From assembly GCA_001898225.1 (NCBI GenBank), contig MKTJ01000068.1, forward strand, positions 1 through 52,704: a stretch of DNA of 52,704 nucleotides. Direction: 5' to 3'. Of the stretch, positions 17,995 through 25,960 are shown one piece after another. Below the pieces are notes generated by a model. The model saw only the letters and a program-made list of their open reading frames with translations, did no database searches and was not told the origin of the DNA. The stretch comes from Chloroflexi bacterium 54-19 (lineage in GTDB: Bacteria; Chloroflexota; Chloroflexia; Chloroheliales; Chloroheliaceae). Position 1 is the first letter of the stretch. Each line of letters begins with the position of its first letter. A program made the position numbers and the translations under genes.

Positions 17995-18981
17995 ATGGAA
18001 CAATCTCCTGACTTTCAAGAACAGCTTTTGTTGTCGAAAATTCCTGCTCTAAAGCCGGTTGTTAGTGTGGTGGTAGCGACCCGGAACCGGAGCGAATTAT
18101 TATCAAAAACCGTGGCTTCTATCCTGGCGAATTCTTTAGAAAATTTCGAGTTGCTAATTGTAGACCAGAGTACGGATGAACTTTCGCGGGAAAGTCTCCA
18201 ACAATTTAGCCAGGATAGACGCTTGCGCTATATTCATAGCGACCGGGCCGGGCTTTCGCGCAGCCGTAACCTCGGTATTGGGCTGGCCCAGGCCCCCCTT
18301 ATCGCTATTACCGATGATGACTGCGTGGTGCCGCCGGAGTGGTTGAGCGAGTTAATTCATATTTGTAACCGCTATCCCTCGGTCGGGCTGGTCTTCGGCC
18401 AGGTCCTGGCTATCACCCACGATACCACCCAGGGTTTTGTGCCGGATCATGTGCTTAAAGAAGAATTCTGGGGGCGGCGTCCCCTCGATAAAATAAAAAT
18501 AAGGGGTATCGGGGCCTGTATGGCCGTGCGGAAGGAGGCCTGGAGACAGATAGGCGGTTTCGATGTTTTGCTGGGGGCAGGTAGTCTGTTGCGTTCCTGT
18601 GAGGATGGCGATATAGCCTTGCGCATGCTCCTGGCGGGATGGCAAGTCCTGGTAACTCCGGCCTTTAGCGTTAGTCATGCCGGGTTTCGGACCTATCGCG
18701 AAGGGCGTCTACTGACAAAACGGGACTGGTACGGGATTGCGGCGGCCTATACCAAGTATATCCGAGGCCGGAATTTAAGTGGGATTATCATTCTCCTTTA
18801 CGAATTTTTTGGAGTGGCTGTTTTCCAGTTTTTGATCCACGTGTTTTTATGGAGAAGACCCTTTGGTCTGCTGCGAATTACCAGTTTTGTGCAGGGTTTT
18901 TTTGCCAGCCTGAAACTCCCGGTAGACCGCCGATATTACACTTACAAGACCTCGGAACAAATCGAACAGGCCGCCAAATAA
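17995..18981 (+). CDS. GT2-family glycosyltransferase (paralogue B)
   Basis: 328 residues from the ATG at 17995; the frame is open to a TTG at 17968, but neither has a strong ribosome binding site. GT-A motifs are VVVATRNRSELL, LLIVDQSTDE, IAITDDDCVVPPEW and CEDGDIALRML. A hydrophobic stretch (IIILLYEFFGVAVFQFLI) and WRRPFGL follow, as in the protein at 15586-16614, of which this is a diverged duplicate without the N-terminal extension. A strong bidirectional terminator follows immediately. Confidence 0.87.
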   Translation: MEQSPDFQEQLLLSKIPALKPVVSVVVATRNRSELLSKTVASILANSLENFELLIVDQSTDELSRESLQQFSQDRRLRYIHSDRAGLSRSRNLGIGLAQAPLIAITDDDCVVPPEWLSELIHICNRYPSVGLVFGQVLAITHDTTQGFVPDHVLKEEFWGRRPLDKIKIRGIGACMAVRKEAWRQIGGFDVLLGAGSLLRSCEDGDIALRMLLAGWQVLVTPAFSVSHAGFRTYREGRLLTKRDWYGIAAAYTKYIRGRNLSGIIILLYEFFGVAVFQFLIHVFLWRRPFGLLRITSFVQGFFASLKLPVDRRYYTYKTSEQIEQAAK

Positions 18982-18990
18982 ACAAAATCC

Positions 18991-19030
18991 CTCTTTCCGG
19001 CATTTATCAGCCGGAAAGAGAGGTTTGTTT
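18991..19030. terminator. Bidirectional terminator between convergent genes
   Basis: CTCTTTCCGGC (18991-19001) pairs with GCCGGAAAGAG (19010-19020) around an 8-base loop. T-rich sequence follows on the plus strand (AGGTTTGTTT) and on the minus strand (GGATTTTGTTT). It serves the GT2 gene on the plus strand and the methyltransferase gene on the minus strand. Confidence 0.85.
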
Positions 19031-19079
19031 GGGGCTGCCGGAAATCCGAAAGGCTCCCCACTTTTGTGAATTTAAGGTG

Positions 19080-19835
19080 TCAGGATTTATGGGCCACCAT
19101 CGTCAGATAGACCGCAATTTTAGGGTTTTTTGAGGCCAGCCGGTCGATAGCTTTGATAAGCCGGGTTTTGAGGCCACCCTGTAAGGCGTGAAAGTAAGAG
19201 CCTCCGTAAACCCCGGTTACTTCAAAACCATGCTTTTTTAAGAAATAGGTCCACTCGCTCAGGATATTTACCCGGATGTGAGCGGTGTCTATATACTCGT
19301 CCTTTTTGATGGTGGCCGATGTTCCGGGAAACGAGCGGGGCGCTTTACCCCGGAGCAGACGCAGCCGGTTGTACCACGAGGCTAAATTCGGGGTCGAGAT
19401 GATCAGGGTGCCCTCCGGTTTTAAGGTGCGATAGAGTTCGCGAGCAAATTTATCGGTATCAAAAAGGTGTTCGACCACTTCCCCGGCAATAATCACGTCG
19501 TAGGTGTTATCCGGCACCGGGCAGTCGCCACCGTCCACGTCCCAGAAGGTTTCGAGGTATTTTCGCCCGGCGGTGTTTATGGAAGCGTCCTGGCGCAGGT
19601 TATCCCCGTGTGTCCGGCTGACATCGTAGGCGTGAAGGGTGCCTACTCCCTGCTTGAGATAGAGGTCGGCGGCAGTGCTCGAACAGCCCAGGTAAGCCAC
19701 ACACTCTTTTCTGGCGATACTTTGGAGTAGCTGGCAATTTCTTTTTACGCGGTCACTTTGCAGGCTAAAATAGATTGCTTCATTTGCGTTGATAAAGCTT
19801 TTTGGCTGTTCCCCGGTCGAACCTGGCTCGGTCAT
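19080..19835 (-). CDS. Class I SAM-dependent methyltransferase
   Basis: 251 residues from the ATG at 19833-19835, chosen because AAGGA lies 8 bases upstream; the frame is open further to 19925. Motif I is unusual (VAYLGCSSTAADLYL instead of a LDIGCGTG-like loop). It is followed by LHAYDVSR (acidic end of strand 2) and DNTYDVIIAGEVVEHLFD (motif around strand 4), then LKPEGTLIISTPN. The family methylates small molecules, and the context points to a sugar or glycan precursor. It is the only minus-strand gene inside the glycosyltransferase array. Confidence 0.82.
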   Translation of the reverse strand: MTEPGSTGEQPKSFINANEAIYFSLQSDRVKRNCQLLQSIARKECVAYLGCSSTAADLYLKQGVGTLHAYDVSRTHGDNLRQDASINTAGRKYLETFWDVDGGDCPVPDNTYDVIIAGEVVEHLFDTDKFARELYRTLKPEGTLIISTPNLASWYNRLRLLRGKAPRSFPGTSATIKKDEYIDTAHIRVNILSEWTYFLKKHGFEVTGVYGGSYFHALQGGLKTRLIKAIDRLASKNPKIAVYLTMVAHKS

Positions 19836-20393
19836 GGTTGTAATCCTTATCTGGGGTGAAATTTTGCTCTTTCTCTTAAATTTTCCGGTTTCTGGCGGTC
19901 TCAGGAGGCTTAAAGCTTCCCGCAATGACTTACGACTTGTTTAACGGGCGATTTAATTTTACACACGGGTAGAAAAAGTAAAACCCTTGATTGGCAGGAA
20001 TTATATGCTTAATTTGGTCCGCGGTAAAGCCGCCAGGGGGTATCTTCCGGGTTTATTCAGCAGGGGTAATTTACTTCCAAATTGTCTTCAGTTACCAATG
20101 GAAAATGGAAAACTGTTAGAGTATTTTATCTTAAATACTTCCTCCTGCTATTATTAAGCAAATTTTATACTTTGCTCGTGAAAAAATTAAAAACAGACAC
20201 ATTAAGCCTCTATAGATGGAAGGTTCAACACTTGCTATTTGTATATAAAATTTTACTTAGATTTTACATTAGCTACACTAATTGGAATTGTGTTTGGCAT
20301 AATTTTGTGGTTAACTAAGTAAAGAATATAACGGCTTATATAAAAAATTTTATGGGAAAATTGTAGTTTCCTGGGTAAATACTATAAATAAAT
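19836..20393. other. AT-rich intergenic region
   Basis: No gene is supported. A 78-codon frame at 20082-20318 has an AT-driven Leu/Phe/Tyr/Lys-rich product and no ribosome binding site. The base composition drops markedly compared with the flanking genes, a pattern often seen at junctions of acquired segments. Confidence 0.4.
20361..20388 (+). promoter_or_regulatory. Promoter abutting a start codon (possible leaderless mRNA)
   Basis: TTGTAG at 20361-20366 and TATAAA at 20383-20388 are 16 bases apart. Transcription would normally begin about 7 bases after the -10 box, that is at 20394-20396, where the ATG of the next gene lies. No Shine-Dalgarno sequence is present. Confidence 0.45.
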
Positions 20394-21233
20394 ATGAAAC
20401 TGGCAATTACTGCGGAAAAAATCCGGCAGACTTTTATTGGACCCGTTGTAAAGATTGTAGAAAAGCCTTTTGTAGCACTTGCGGCATATAAGGGCCCTAA
20501 GACTATCTCGGCAATGTTGCGGGTGAAAAACGAAGAGGAGTTTCTTCGAGAGGCGGTTTTATCCATCGTCCAACTTGTGGAAGAAGTCGTAATTATTGAT
20601 AACAATAGTACGGACGCCACTCCCCAGATTATTGCTGACCTGGCCGCCCAATTTCCCCAAAAGATTCGCTGTTTTAATTATCCCTATCAGGTCGCCCGGT
20701 ACGGTGAGGAGAACCAGCGGCTAGCTTCAACTCGCGAAGGACGAAATTCCCCCACCCTCCTGAAGAATTTCTATAATTGGTGTGTTAACAGGTGCCGGCA
20801 TCCCTTTATCTTGAAATGGGACGGCGATACCATTGCTACAAAAGCTTTCGCGGAAGCTTTGCAGACCTTTAGGAATTCTCCGAAACAGGCCCTCTGGATA
20901 ACCGGGTCTAATTTACATCCCAACCGGACCCACCTGATTGAGGGTAAGCCCTACGAAGAAATAGAACCCCGTCTTTTCTTCCGCCGCCTGGCCTTTTATG
21001 ATAATTCGCTGGGATATTGCGAGACACTACGGTCTCCCTATATCGGTAAGTTTATAGAATACTCCGAGTTTGTCAGGGAACCAGCCTATATCCATATGAA
21101 GTTCTGTAAACGTGACCGTTATCTGCATATGTCCCAGAATCTCCAGGACAAAATGAAACAGATTGATAATGAAGGTGACCTGGTGGATGCTGCTCTCCTG
21201 AACGACCTTCATAACTGGTGTTTGTCCGTGTAA
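20394..21233 (+). CDS. GT2-type glycosyltransferase
   Basis: 279 residues. The GT-A core begins after about 40 residues with ISAMLRVKNEEEFLREAVLSI. The nucleotide-binding VIIDNNSTDATP is intact, and KWDGDTI supplies the DxD-type metal site. The C-terminal third (RLFFRRLAFYDNSLGYCETLRSPY and following) lacks the usual hydrophobic tail, so the protein is probably soluble or peripheral. It stands alone between two AT-rich gaps of more than 300 bases, with a promoter placed directly against the start codon. Confidence 0.8.
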   Translation: MKLAITAEKIRQTFIGPVVKIVEKPFVALAAYKGPKTISAMLRVKNEEEFLREAVLSIVQLVEEVVIIDNNSTDATPQIIADLAAQFPQKIRCFNYPYQVARYGEENQRLASTREGRNSPTLLKNFYNWCVNRCRHPFILKWDGDTIATKAFAEALQTFRNSPKQALWITGSNLHPNRTHLIEGKPYEEIEPRLFFRRLAFYDNSLGYCETLRSPYIGKFIEYSEFVREPAYIHMKFCKRDRYLHMSQNLQDKMKQIDNEGDLVDAALLNDLHNWCLSV

Positions 21234-21580
21234 AAGACAGGGTCTATCTGAAGTTACCCTGAACCGGTGACCTGGTCAGGGATAACTCCCCTTTCATTTG
21301 AAAAAATGCGGCCTCTCCTAATTTAATAAACACTCGGCATATAGCCGTCAGATTCAGGGGTTAATCCGGTGCTACTCCTGGTTATAAGCCAGGGGGTTGC
21401 CGGGTTATTTGTTTTGGTTCTGGCATGTAGGTTTTGATATTTAGGGGTTGATACTTAAAGGATTTTTATGTTATCTTTAGGTTATCAGAGAATGCTATCC
21501 AGCGATTTGAATATTTGGTCGCGCAATAGATAGCCTGATCTCAACCCGGGTTTAGAGCCAATACTTTTCGGAGCAGAAAT
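21234..21580. other. Intergenic region upstream of the sugar dehydrogenase-like gene
   Basis: No gene is seen. A weak hairpin (CAGGGT at 21238-21243 with ACCCTG at 21256-21261) follows the GT2 stop. GGAG at 21570-21573 is the ribosome binding site for 21581. Confidence 0.3.
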
Positions 21581-24283
21581 ATGCCAGTTGGGGTGCTTGG
21601 TGCCAGGAAGCGTTATTTCCTGAAAAGATTTTCCGGTCTGCTTTTAGCTTTTATATCTGTAAACCTTTTGCTGCTTTCAGTCGAAATTACCCCGCTGCCC
21701 GCGGCGGTAGCGGCTACCCTCCCGACCGGTTTCAAAGATGACCTTATCACCGACGCGGTAACCAACCCGACTTCGGTCCGGTTTGCTTCCGATGGCAGGA
21801 TGTTTGTGGCCGAGAAAAGCGGTATTATCCGGGTTTTTAACAGTGTAAGCGATGTGGGAAATCCCACCGTTTTCGCGGACCTCAGCACCGAAGTCTATAA
21901 CTACTGGGACCGCGGTCTCCTGGGGATGGCCCTTGACCCCAATTTCCCGACCAATCCCTATATATATGTCCTTTATACCCTTGATGCTCTGCCGGGGGAG
22001 AATGGTGCCCCCGGCACGACCATCCCTTATTGGAATGATAGCTGCCCGACCCCACCGGGGGCCAATACCGATGGCTGCGCCGCTACCGCCCGCCTTTCTC
22101 GCCTGACCGCCCAGGGCAACACGATGGTGCCCGATTCCGAAAAAGTGCTTATCAGTGGCTGGTGCGTCCAGTTCCCCAGCCATACCATCGGCGAACTGGC
22201 TTTTGCCTCCGATGGATCTTTGTATGTCAGTGGCGGTGACGGTGCCAGTTATATAAACGTGGATTACGGCCAGTATGGGGCCAGTCTCTCCGGTGACACC
22301 CGTAACCCCTGCGGTGACCCGCCAGGTGGGAAGGGTGGTGCAATGACACCGCCGACGGCGCGGGGTGGCGCGTTGCGCAGCCAGAGTCCGCTGCGTCCGT
22401 CAGGCGACCCGGTCATCCTGAACGGCACTATCCTGCGGGTTGACCCGGCCACCGGCGATGCCAAATCGGACAATCCGGGAGCTTCCAGCAGTGACGCGAA
22501 TGCCCGCCGGATTATAGCCTTTGGGTTGCGCAATCCTTTCCGGTTTACGACCCGTGCTAATGGCGAAATCTGGGTAGGTGACGTGGGTTACAATACCTGG
22601 GAGGAAATGGACCGGATTACCGACCCGACCGGGAGCGTCAAGAATTTTGGCTGGCCCTGCTATGAGGGTAACGCTGTCCAACCCGGCTACCAGGCCGCCG
22701 GTCTGACCATGTGCCAGAACCTTTACGATAATCCCGGCTCGGTTGTATCTCCCTATTACAGTTATTATCACTCCGTCGCAATTCAGGGGCAGAACTGTTC
22801 TATCAGTACCCAACCGGGCACCGGTATCAGTTCTTCCATAACGGGGATGGCTTTTTACAACAAGGACCTTGGCAATTACCCGGCAGCCTACGACGAAGCT
22901 TTATTCTTTGCCGATTATTCCAGGGCCTGTATCTGGGTAATGTATAAGGGTACGGATGGCAATCCTGATCCCAGTACCATAATTCCGTTTGTCAATGGAA
23001 TTTATACGCCCATTCAACTGGTAATCGGGCCGGGCGGTAACCTCTTTATCGTGGGTCTGCTCGATAACAGTATCCGCCGGGTCCAGTACCAGGCCCCGAT
23101 TGCCGATGCGCGGGCAACTACTTACAGCGGGAATGCACCCCTGGCGGTTCACTTTGACAGTTCTCACTCTATATCACCGCTGGGTAAAGATCTGACTTAT
23201 TCCTGGGACTTAAATGGGGATGGGGTTTTTGGAGATTCGACCCAGGCTAACCCTGATTTTACCTATACCCAACCCGGCTCATACAAGGTTTGGTTACGTG
23301 TAACTGACTCGGATGGGAAATGGAGTAATAGCGCCCCTATCACAATTACCGTGAGTAATACTGCACCTACCCCGGTTATCAATTCACCATCTTCCTCCTT
23401 AACCTGGAAGGTGGGCGACACGATTAGTTTTTCAGGTTCGGCTACCGATGCCCAGGACGGCACTCTTCCAGCCTCGGCCCTGTCCTGGTCGCTTATTATT
23501 AACCATTGCCCTTCGACCTGTCACCAACATGTAGTAGATACCGTCAATGGTGTTACTAGCGGTTCTTTTATCGCTCCCGATCATGAGTATCCTTCTACTC
23601 TTCAGTTACAGCTAACTGCTACCGATACCGGGGGCTTGAGTACGACTGTCAATGTAGTATTGAATCCGCAAACCGTGGAGTTGAGTTTTAATAGCAATCC
23701 ACCCGGTTTATTGGTGGCATTGAACTCCGAAGAAGTTACGACACCTTTTTCGCGAACTGTGATCGCCGGGTCGATAGTCTCGGTAAGCGCGCCTTGGCCG
23801 CAAAGTCTTAATGCTACTAACTATACATTTGATAGTTGGTCGGATAACAATCTATTCCAGAATGATACTTTCAAGGCAAACACCACAGCTACCTATACTG
23901 CTAACTTTTTGCCATGCAGCTCTTTACTGGTAAATAATGCTGGGGATGATGCCACGCCAGGCGGAACCTGTCAGGTAACTTTGCGAAGCGCCATAGCCAT
24001 GGCTCCGTCTAACGCTACCATTAGTTTTATCAAGAAACTCTATCCAATTACACTTACTACTCCTCTTTCAATCCCGCCCGGAATAAATCTTACCGGCGAT
24101 TGTACGAGCAGGCAGCAAATTATTGCTTCTTCTACCTATAAATTATCCTTGCAGGGTGAGAATATTTTGAAGGGGCTTGATCTACTGCTAAATATGCCAC
24201 CTGGTCAGGCACATGCCCTTGACCTGGCGGGAAAGCAAATCCGCTTTGAGGACTGTGGCTCAATCCAGGTTGTAAACAGTTAA
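21581..24283 (+). CDS. Secreted glucose/sorbosone dehydrogenase-like protein with PKD domains
   Basis: 900 residues; GGAG precedes the ATG by 7 bases. Residues 1-45 carry a basic stretch and a hydrophobic signal segment ending near AVAAT. Residues about 48-500 form a six-bladed GSDH-type beta-propeller (LPTGFKDDLITD, NPTSVRFASDGRMFVAEKSG, DRGLLGMALDPNFP, ASDGSLYVSGGDG, FGLRNPFRFT, VGDVGYNTWEEMD); the family oxidises sugars using PQQ. PKD-type domains follow (about 502-700, with TYSWDLNGDG and YTQPGSYKVWLRVTDSDG), then a beta domain (about 700-777) and a C-terminal CSLREL/beta-helix-like module (778-900) shared with the protein at 687-4133. Acting extracellularly is inferred; whether it is catalytic or only a binding propeller is open. 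Confidence 0.8.
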   Translation: MPVGVLGARKRYFLKRFSGLLLAFISVNLLLLSVEITPLPAAVAATLPTGFKDDLITDAVTNPTSVRFASDGRMFVAEKSGIIRVFNSVSDVGNPTVFADLSTEVYNYWDRGLLGMALDPNFPTNPYIYVLYTLDALPGENGAPGTTIPYWNDSCPTPPGANTDGCAATARLSRLTAQGNTMVPDSEKVLISGWCVQFPSHTIGELAFASDGSLYVSGGDGASYINVDYGQYGASLSGDTRNPCGDPPGGKGGAMTPPTARGGALRSQSPLRPSGDPVILNGTILRVDPATGDAKSDNPGASSSDANARRIIAFGLRNPFRFTTRANGEIWVGDVGYNTWEEMDRITDPTGSVKNFGWPCYEGNAVQPGYQAAGLTMCQNLYDNPGSVVSPYYSYYHSVAIQGQNCSISTQPGTGISSSITGMAFYNKDLGNYPAAYDEALFFADYSRACIWVMYKGTDGNPDPSTIIPFVNGIYTPIQLVIGPGGNLFIVGLLDNSIRRVQYQAPIADARATTYSGNAPLAVHFDSSHSISPLGKDLTYSWDLNGDGVFGDSTQANPDFTYTQPGSYKVWLRVTDSDGKWSNSAPITITVSNTAPTPVINSPSSSLTWKVGDTISFSGSATDAQDGTLPASALSWSLIINHCPSTCHQHVVDTVNGVTSGSFIAPDHEYPSTLQLQLTATDTGGLSTTVNVVLNPQTVELSFNSNPPGLLVALNSEEVTTPFSRTVIAGSIVSVSAPWPQSLNATNYTFDSWSDNNLFQNDTFKANTTATYTANFLPCSSLLVNNAGDDATPGGTCQVTLRSAIAMAPSNATISFIKKLYPITLTTPLSIPPGINLTGDCTSRQQIIASSTYKLSLQGENILKGLDLLLNMPPGQAHALDLAGKQIRFEDCGSIQVVNS

Positions 24284-24326
24284 GTTTCAGGTGGACAGGG
24301 TTGCCGGGGCAGTGGTAAACAGACAG

Positions 24327-24376
24327 TTAAAAGAGCTAAACTGGTTTCGAATTAGAACCCGGTTTAGCTCTTTTAA
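24327..24376. terminator. Strong bidirectional terminator
   Basis: An 18-base stem (24327-24344 with 24359-24376, one wobble pair) has core GAGCTAAAC, a 14-base loop, and A/T tracts on both outer ends. It separates the convergent genes at 21581-24283 and 24436-24975. Confidence 0.92.
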
Positions 24377-24435
24377 TTCAGGTTTGTATATCCAGGGTAG
24401 AGTGGGACCGCCCGAAGGGCGATTAACCCGGCAAC

Positions 24436-24975
24436 TTACTCTTTTTCAGGTGAGTAATCCGGCGCGGCCTCGTCTTTGGGGGAAATCACCGTTACAGGCA
24501 GCGGCCATTCAATTTTGAGAGCCGGGTCGTTGTAGCGAAGCCCTCGCGCGTATTGCGGGGCATAGCTCTGGCTGACCATGTAGAAGACCTCGGCGTCATC
24601 GGTCAGGGTCTGGTAGCCGTGCGCGAACATTTCGGGGACATAAAGCACCCGGTGATTTTCGGCGCTCAGTTCGACCCCGACATGTTGCAAGAAGGTCGGT
24701 GAGCCGGGCCGCATGTCTATAATGACATCATAGATAGCGCCCTGGGTGCAGCGGACCTGTTTGACTTCGGTAGCGGGGGCTACCTGGTAGTGCATCCCGC
24801 GTAAGGTCCCTTTTTGGTTATTGTAGGAAATGTTGCATTGCTCAATATGCGGATTGAGCTTCATTTCGGCTAGATCCTGGTCGAAAAAAGTCCGGGCAAA
24901 AAACCCTCTATTATCCTTAATTAATTCAAGCTCGTAGACATAGGCTCCTTTTAAAGCCAGTTCTATCCAGGGCAT
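24436..24975 (-). CDS. rmlC: dTDP-4-dehydrorhamnose 3,5-epimerase family protein
   Basis: 179 residues, typical length for this cupin family; AGAGGT lies 8 bases upstream of the ATG. The catalytic pair is visible as His62 (TLRGMHYQ) and Tyr132 (VFYMVS). Substrate-site features include QCNISYNN, KQVRCTQGAIYDVIIDMR and YVPEMFAHGYQTL. The family isomerises dTDP-4-keto-6-deoxyglucose at C3 and C5 on the way to dTDP-rhamnose, or a related keto-sugar. RmlA, RmlB and RmlD partners are not in the window, so the exact substrate is inferred. It is the only nucleotide-sugar gene on the minus strand here. Confidence 0.88.
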   Translation of the reverse strand: MPWIELALKGAYVYELELIKDNRGFFARTFFDQDLAEMKLNPHIEQCNISYNNQKGTLRGMHYQVAPATEVKQVRCTQGAIYDVIIDMRPGSPTFLQHVGVELSAENHRVLYVPEMFAHGYQTLTDDAEVFYMVSQSYAPQYARGLRYNDPALKIEWPLPVTVISPKDEAAPDYSPEKE

Positions 24976-25379
24976 GTCAAACTTACCTCTTTCATACGAT
25001 TTTCGATTTACGGTTTACTTATATCCGTTATACTACACAACTTGCTCAAGCCTGCCAAATTTTTATATCTGAGATTATTACTTTTTATTAAGAAAGGGAG
25101 CTTTTGCAAAAGCTCTCCTGCTAACTGCCGGAGCGGTTAAACAGCGGCCAGGTTTAAACCGGCTCTGCCAGAGTATACCGGAAATAACCGGCTCTGCCTA
25201 ATTGACCCTTTACGACAGAATATTTACCCGGTTTAGAGTATAACACAGGCTTTTAAGGGGGTAATTATTACTTATACTCCTCCGAAATATTACGGCAGTA
25301 TTAAGATATTACGGAAGTTTAACAATTTCTAGTATTAATCGATATACCCTGTTCGAGCTTATTGCTTTCTAGTCAAAAT
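24976..25379. other. Intergenic region with a spaced direct repeat
   Basis: No gene is seen. AACCGGCTCTGCC occurs twice, at 25157-25169 and 25186-25198, 29 bases apart. The remainder is AT-rich and probably holds the promoter of the minus-strand epimerase gene. Confidence 0.4.
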
Positions 25380-25404
25380 GTACTATAATGCACTTAGTAC
25401 TTTT
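25362..25404 (+). promoter_or_regulatory. AGTACT-box promoter, copy 1
   Basis: TTGCTT (25362-25367) and TATAAT (25384-25389) are 16 bases apart. The -10 box lies inside an inverted repeat, GTACTA (25380-25385) and TAGTAC (25395-25400). The 21 bases ending in TATAAT match those upstream of the acyl-AMP ligase gene (31898-31918) at 19 positions. Three more AGTACT-type half-sites follow at 25413, 25504 and 25544. It would drive the wall-protein gene through a leader of about 560 bases, or an undetected small RNA. Confidence 0.55.
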
Positions 25405-25960
25405 AATTGATGAAGTACTGGGTTAGATAAACAAATATTAATAAAAAGAATGCGCTGTTTACGGCTATAGGGTTCTGCCTTTATTAAAGAATTCATTAAA
25501 ACATAGTACTTTTGGAATAGCCGTTTAGCATTCTCTGCCATAGTAGTACCGGGACCGGTGTCTGGTTTAAGAATTTTAATAGCACCAAGCAATGAGCTAA
25601 GGATCGGCCTTTCAATCAGACAGTTTCGGACCAGTATGTGTAGTTCCCCAGTTTTCCGGAATTTATTGGGAGCTCGTCAATAGGCACCCGTCAAGCCTCC
25701 AAGTAGCAGTTCAGGCTCGTCGAGTAAGCTTGCAGGCAAATTCCACTGTACCAAACCTTAAAAATTTAAAAGTTAGCTGTTATTAGTAACTTTGGCAAGT
25801 TTGTGGTTTGCGTTTCAGTTCGCCAGTAAGTTGTACTGACAGTTACTTATGCTTTTTAAAATTTTTGCAGTTCGGTCGAAACAGGTTGTAGGAGTTGTTA
25901 AAGTGTTTGGCCTATAGCTTGCAGAATGCATTGGTAGGCTCTGAGGTGAAAGAAAAATAA
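25405..25960. other. Long leader/intergenic region before the wall-protein gene
   Basis: No convincing gene is present; a 69-codon minus-strand frame at 25383-25592 covers the repeated AGTACT sites and has no family features. The region carries AGTACT-type sites at 25413-25419, 25504-25510 and 25544-25549. GAGGTGA at 25943-25949 is the probable ribosome binding site for the gene at 25961, at a long spacing. Confidence 0.4.

Noticed and set aside
20082..20318. 78-codon frame in the AT-rich gap
   Set aside because: The product is a Leu/Phe/Lys-rich consequence of AT richness, with no ribosome binding site and no similarity pattern.
24291..24518. 75-codon plus-strand frame
   Set aside because: It runs through the bidirectional terminator and into the end of the RmlC-type gene on the other strand.
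25383..25592. 69-codon minus-strand frame over the AGTACT sites
   Set aside because: No ribosome binding site or family pattern; the repeated regulatory motifs explain the sequence better.
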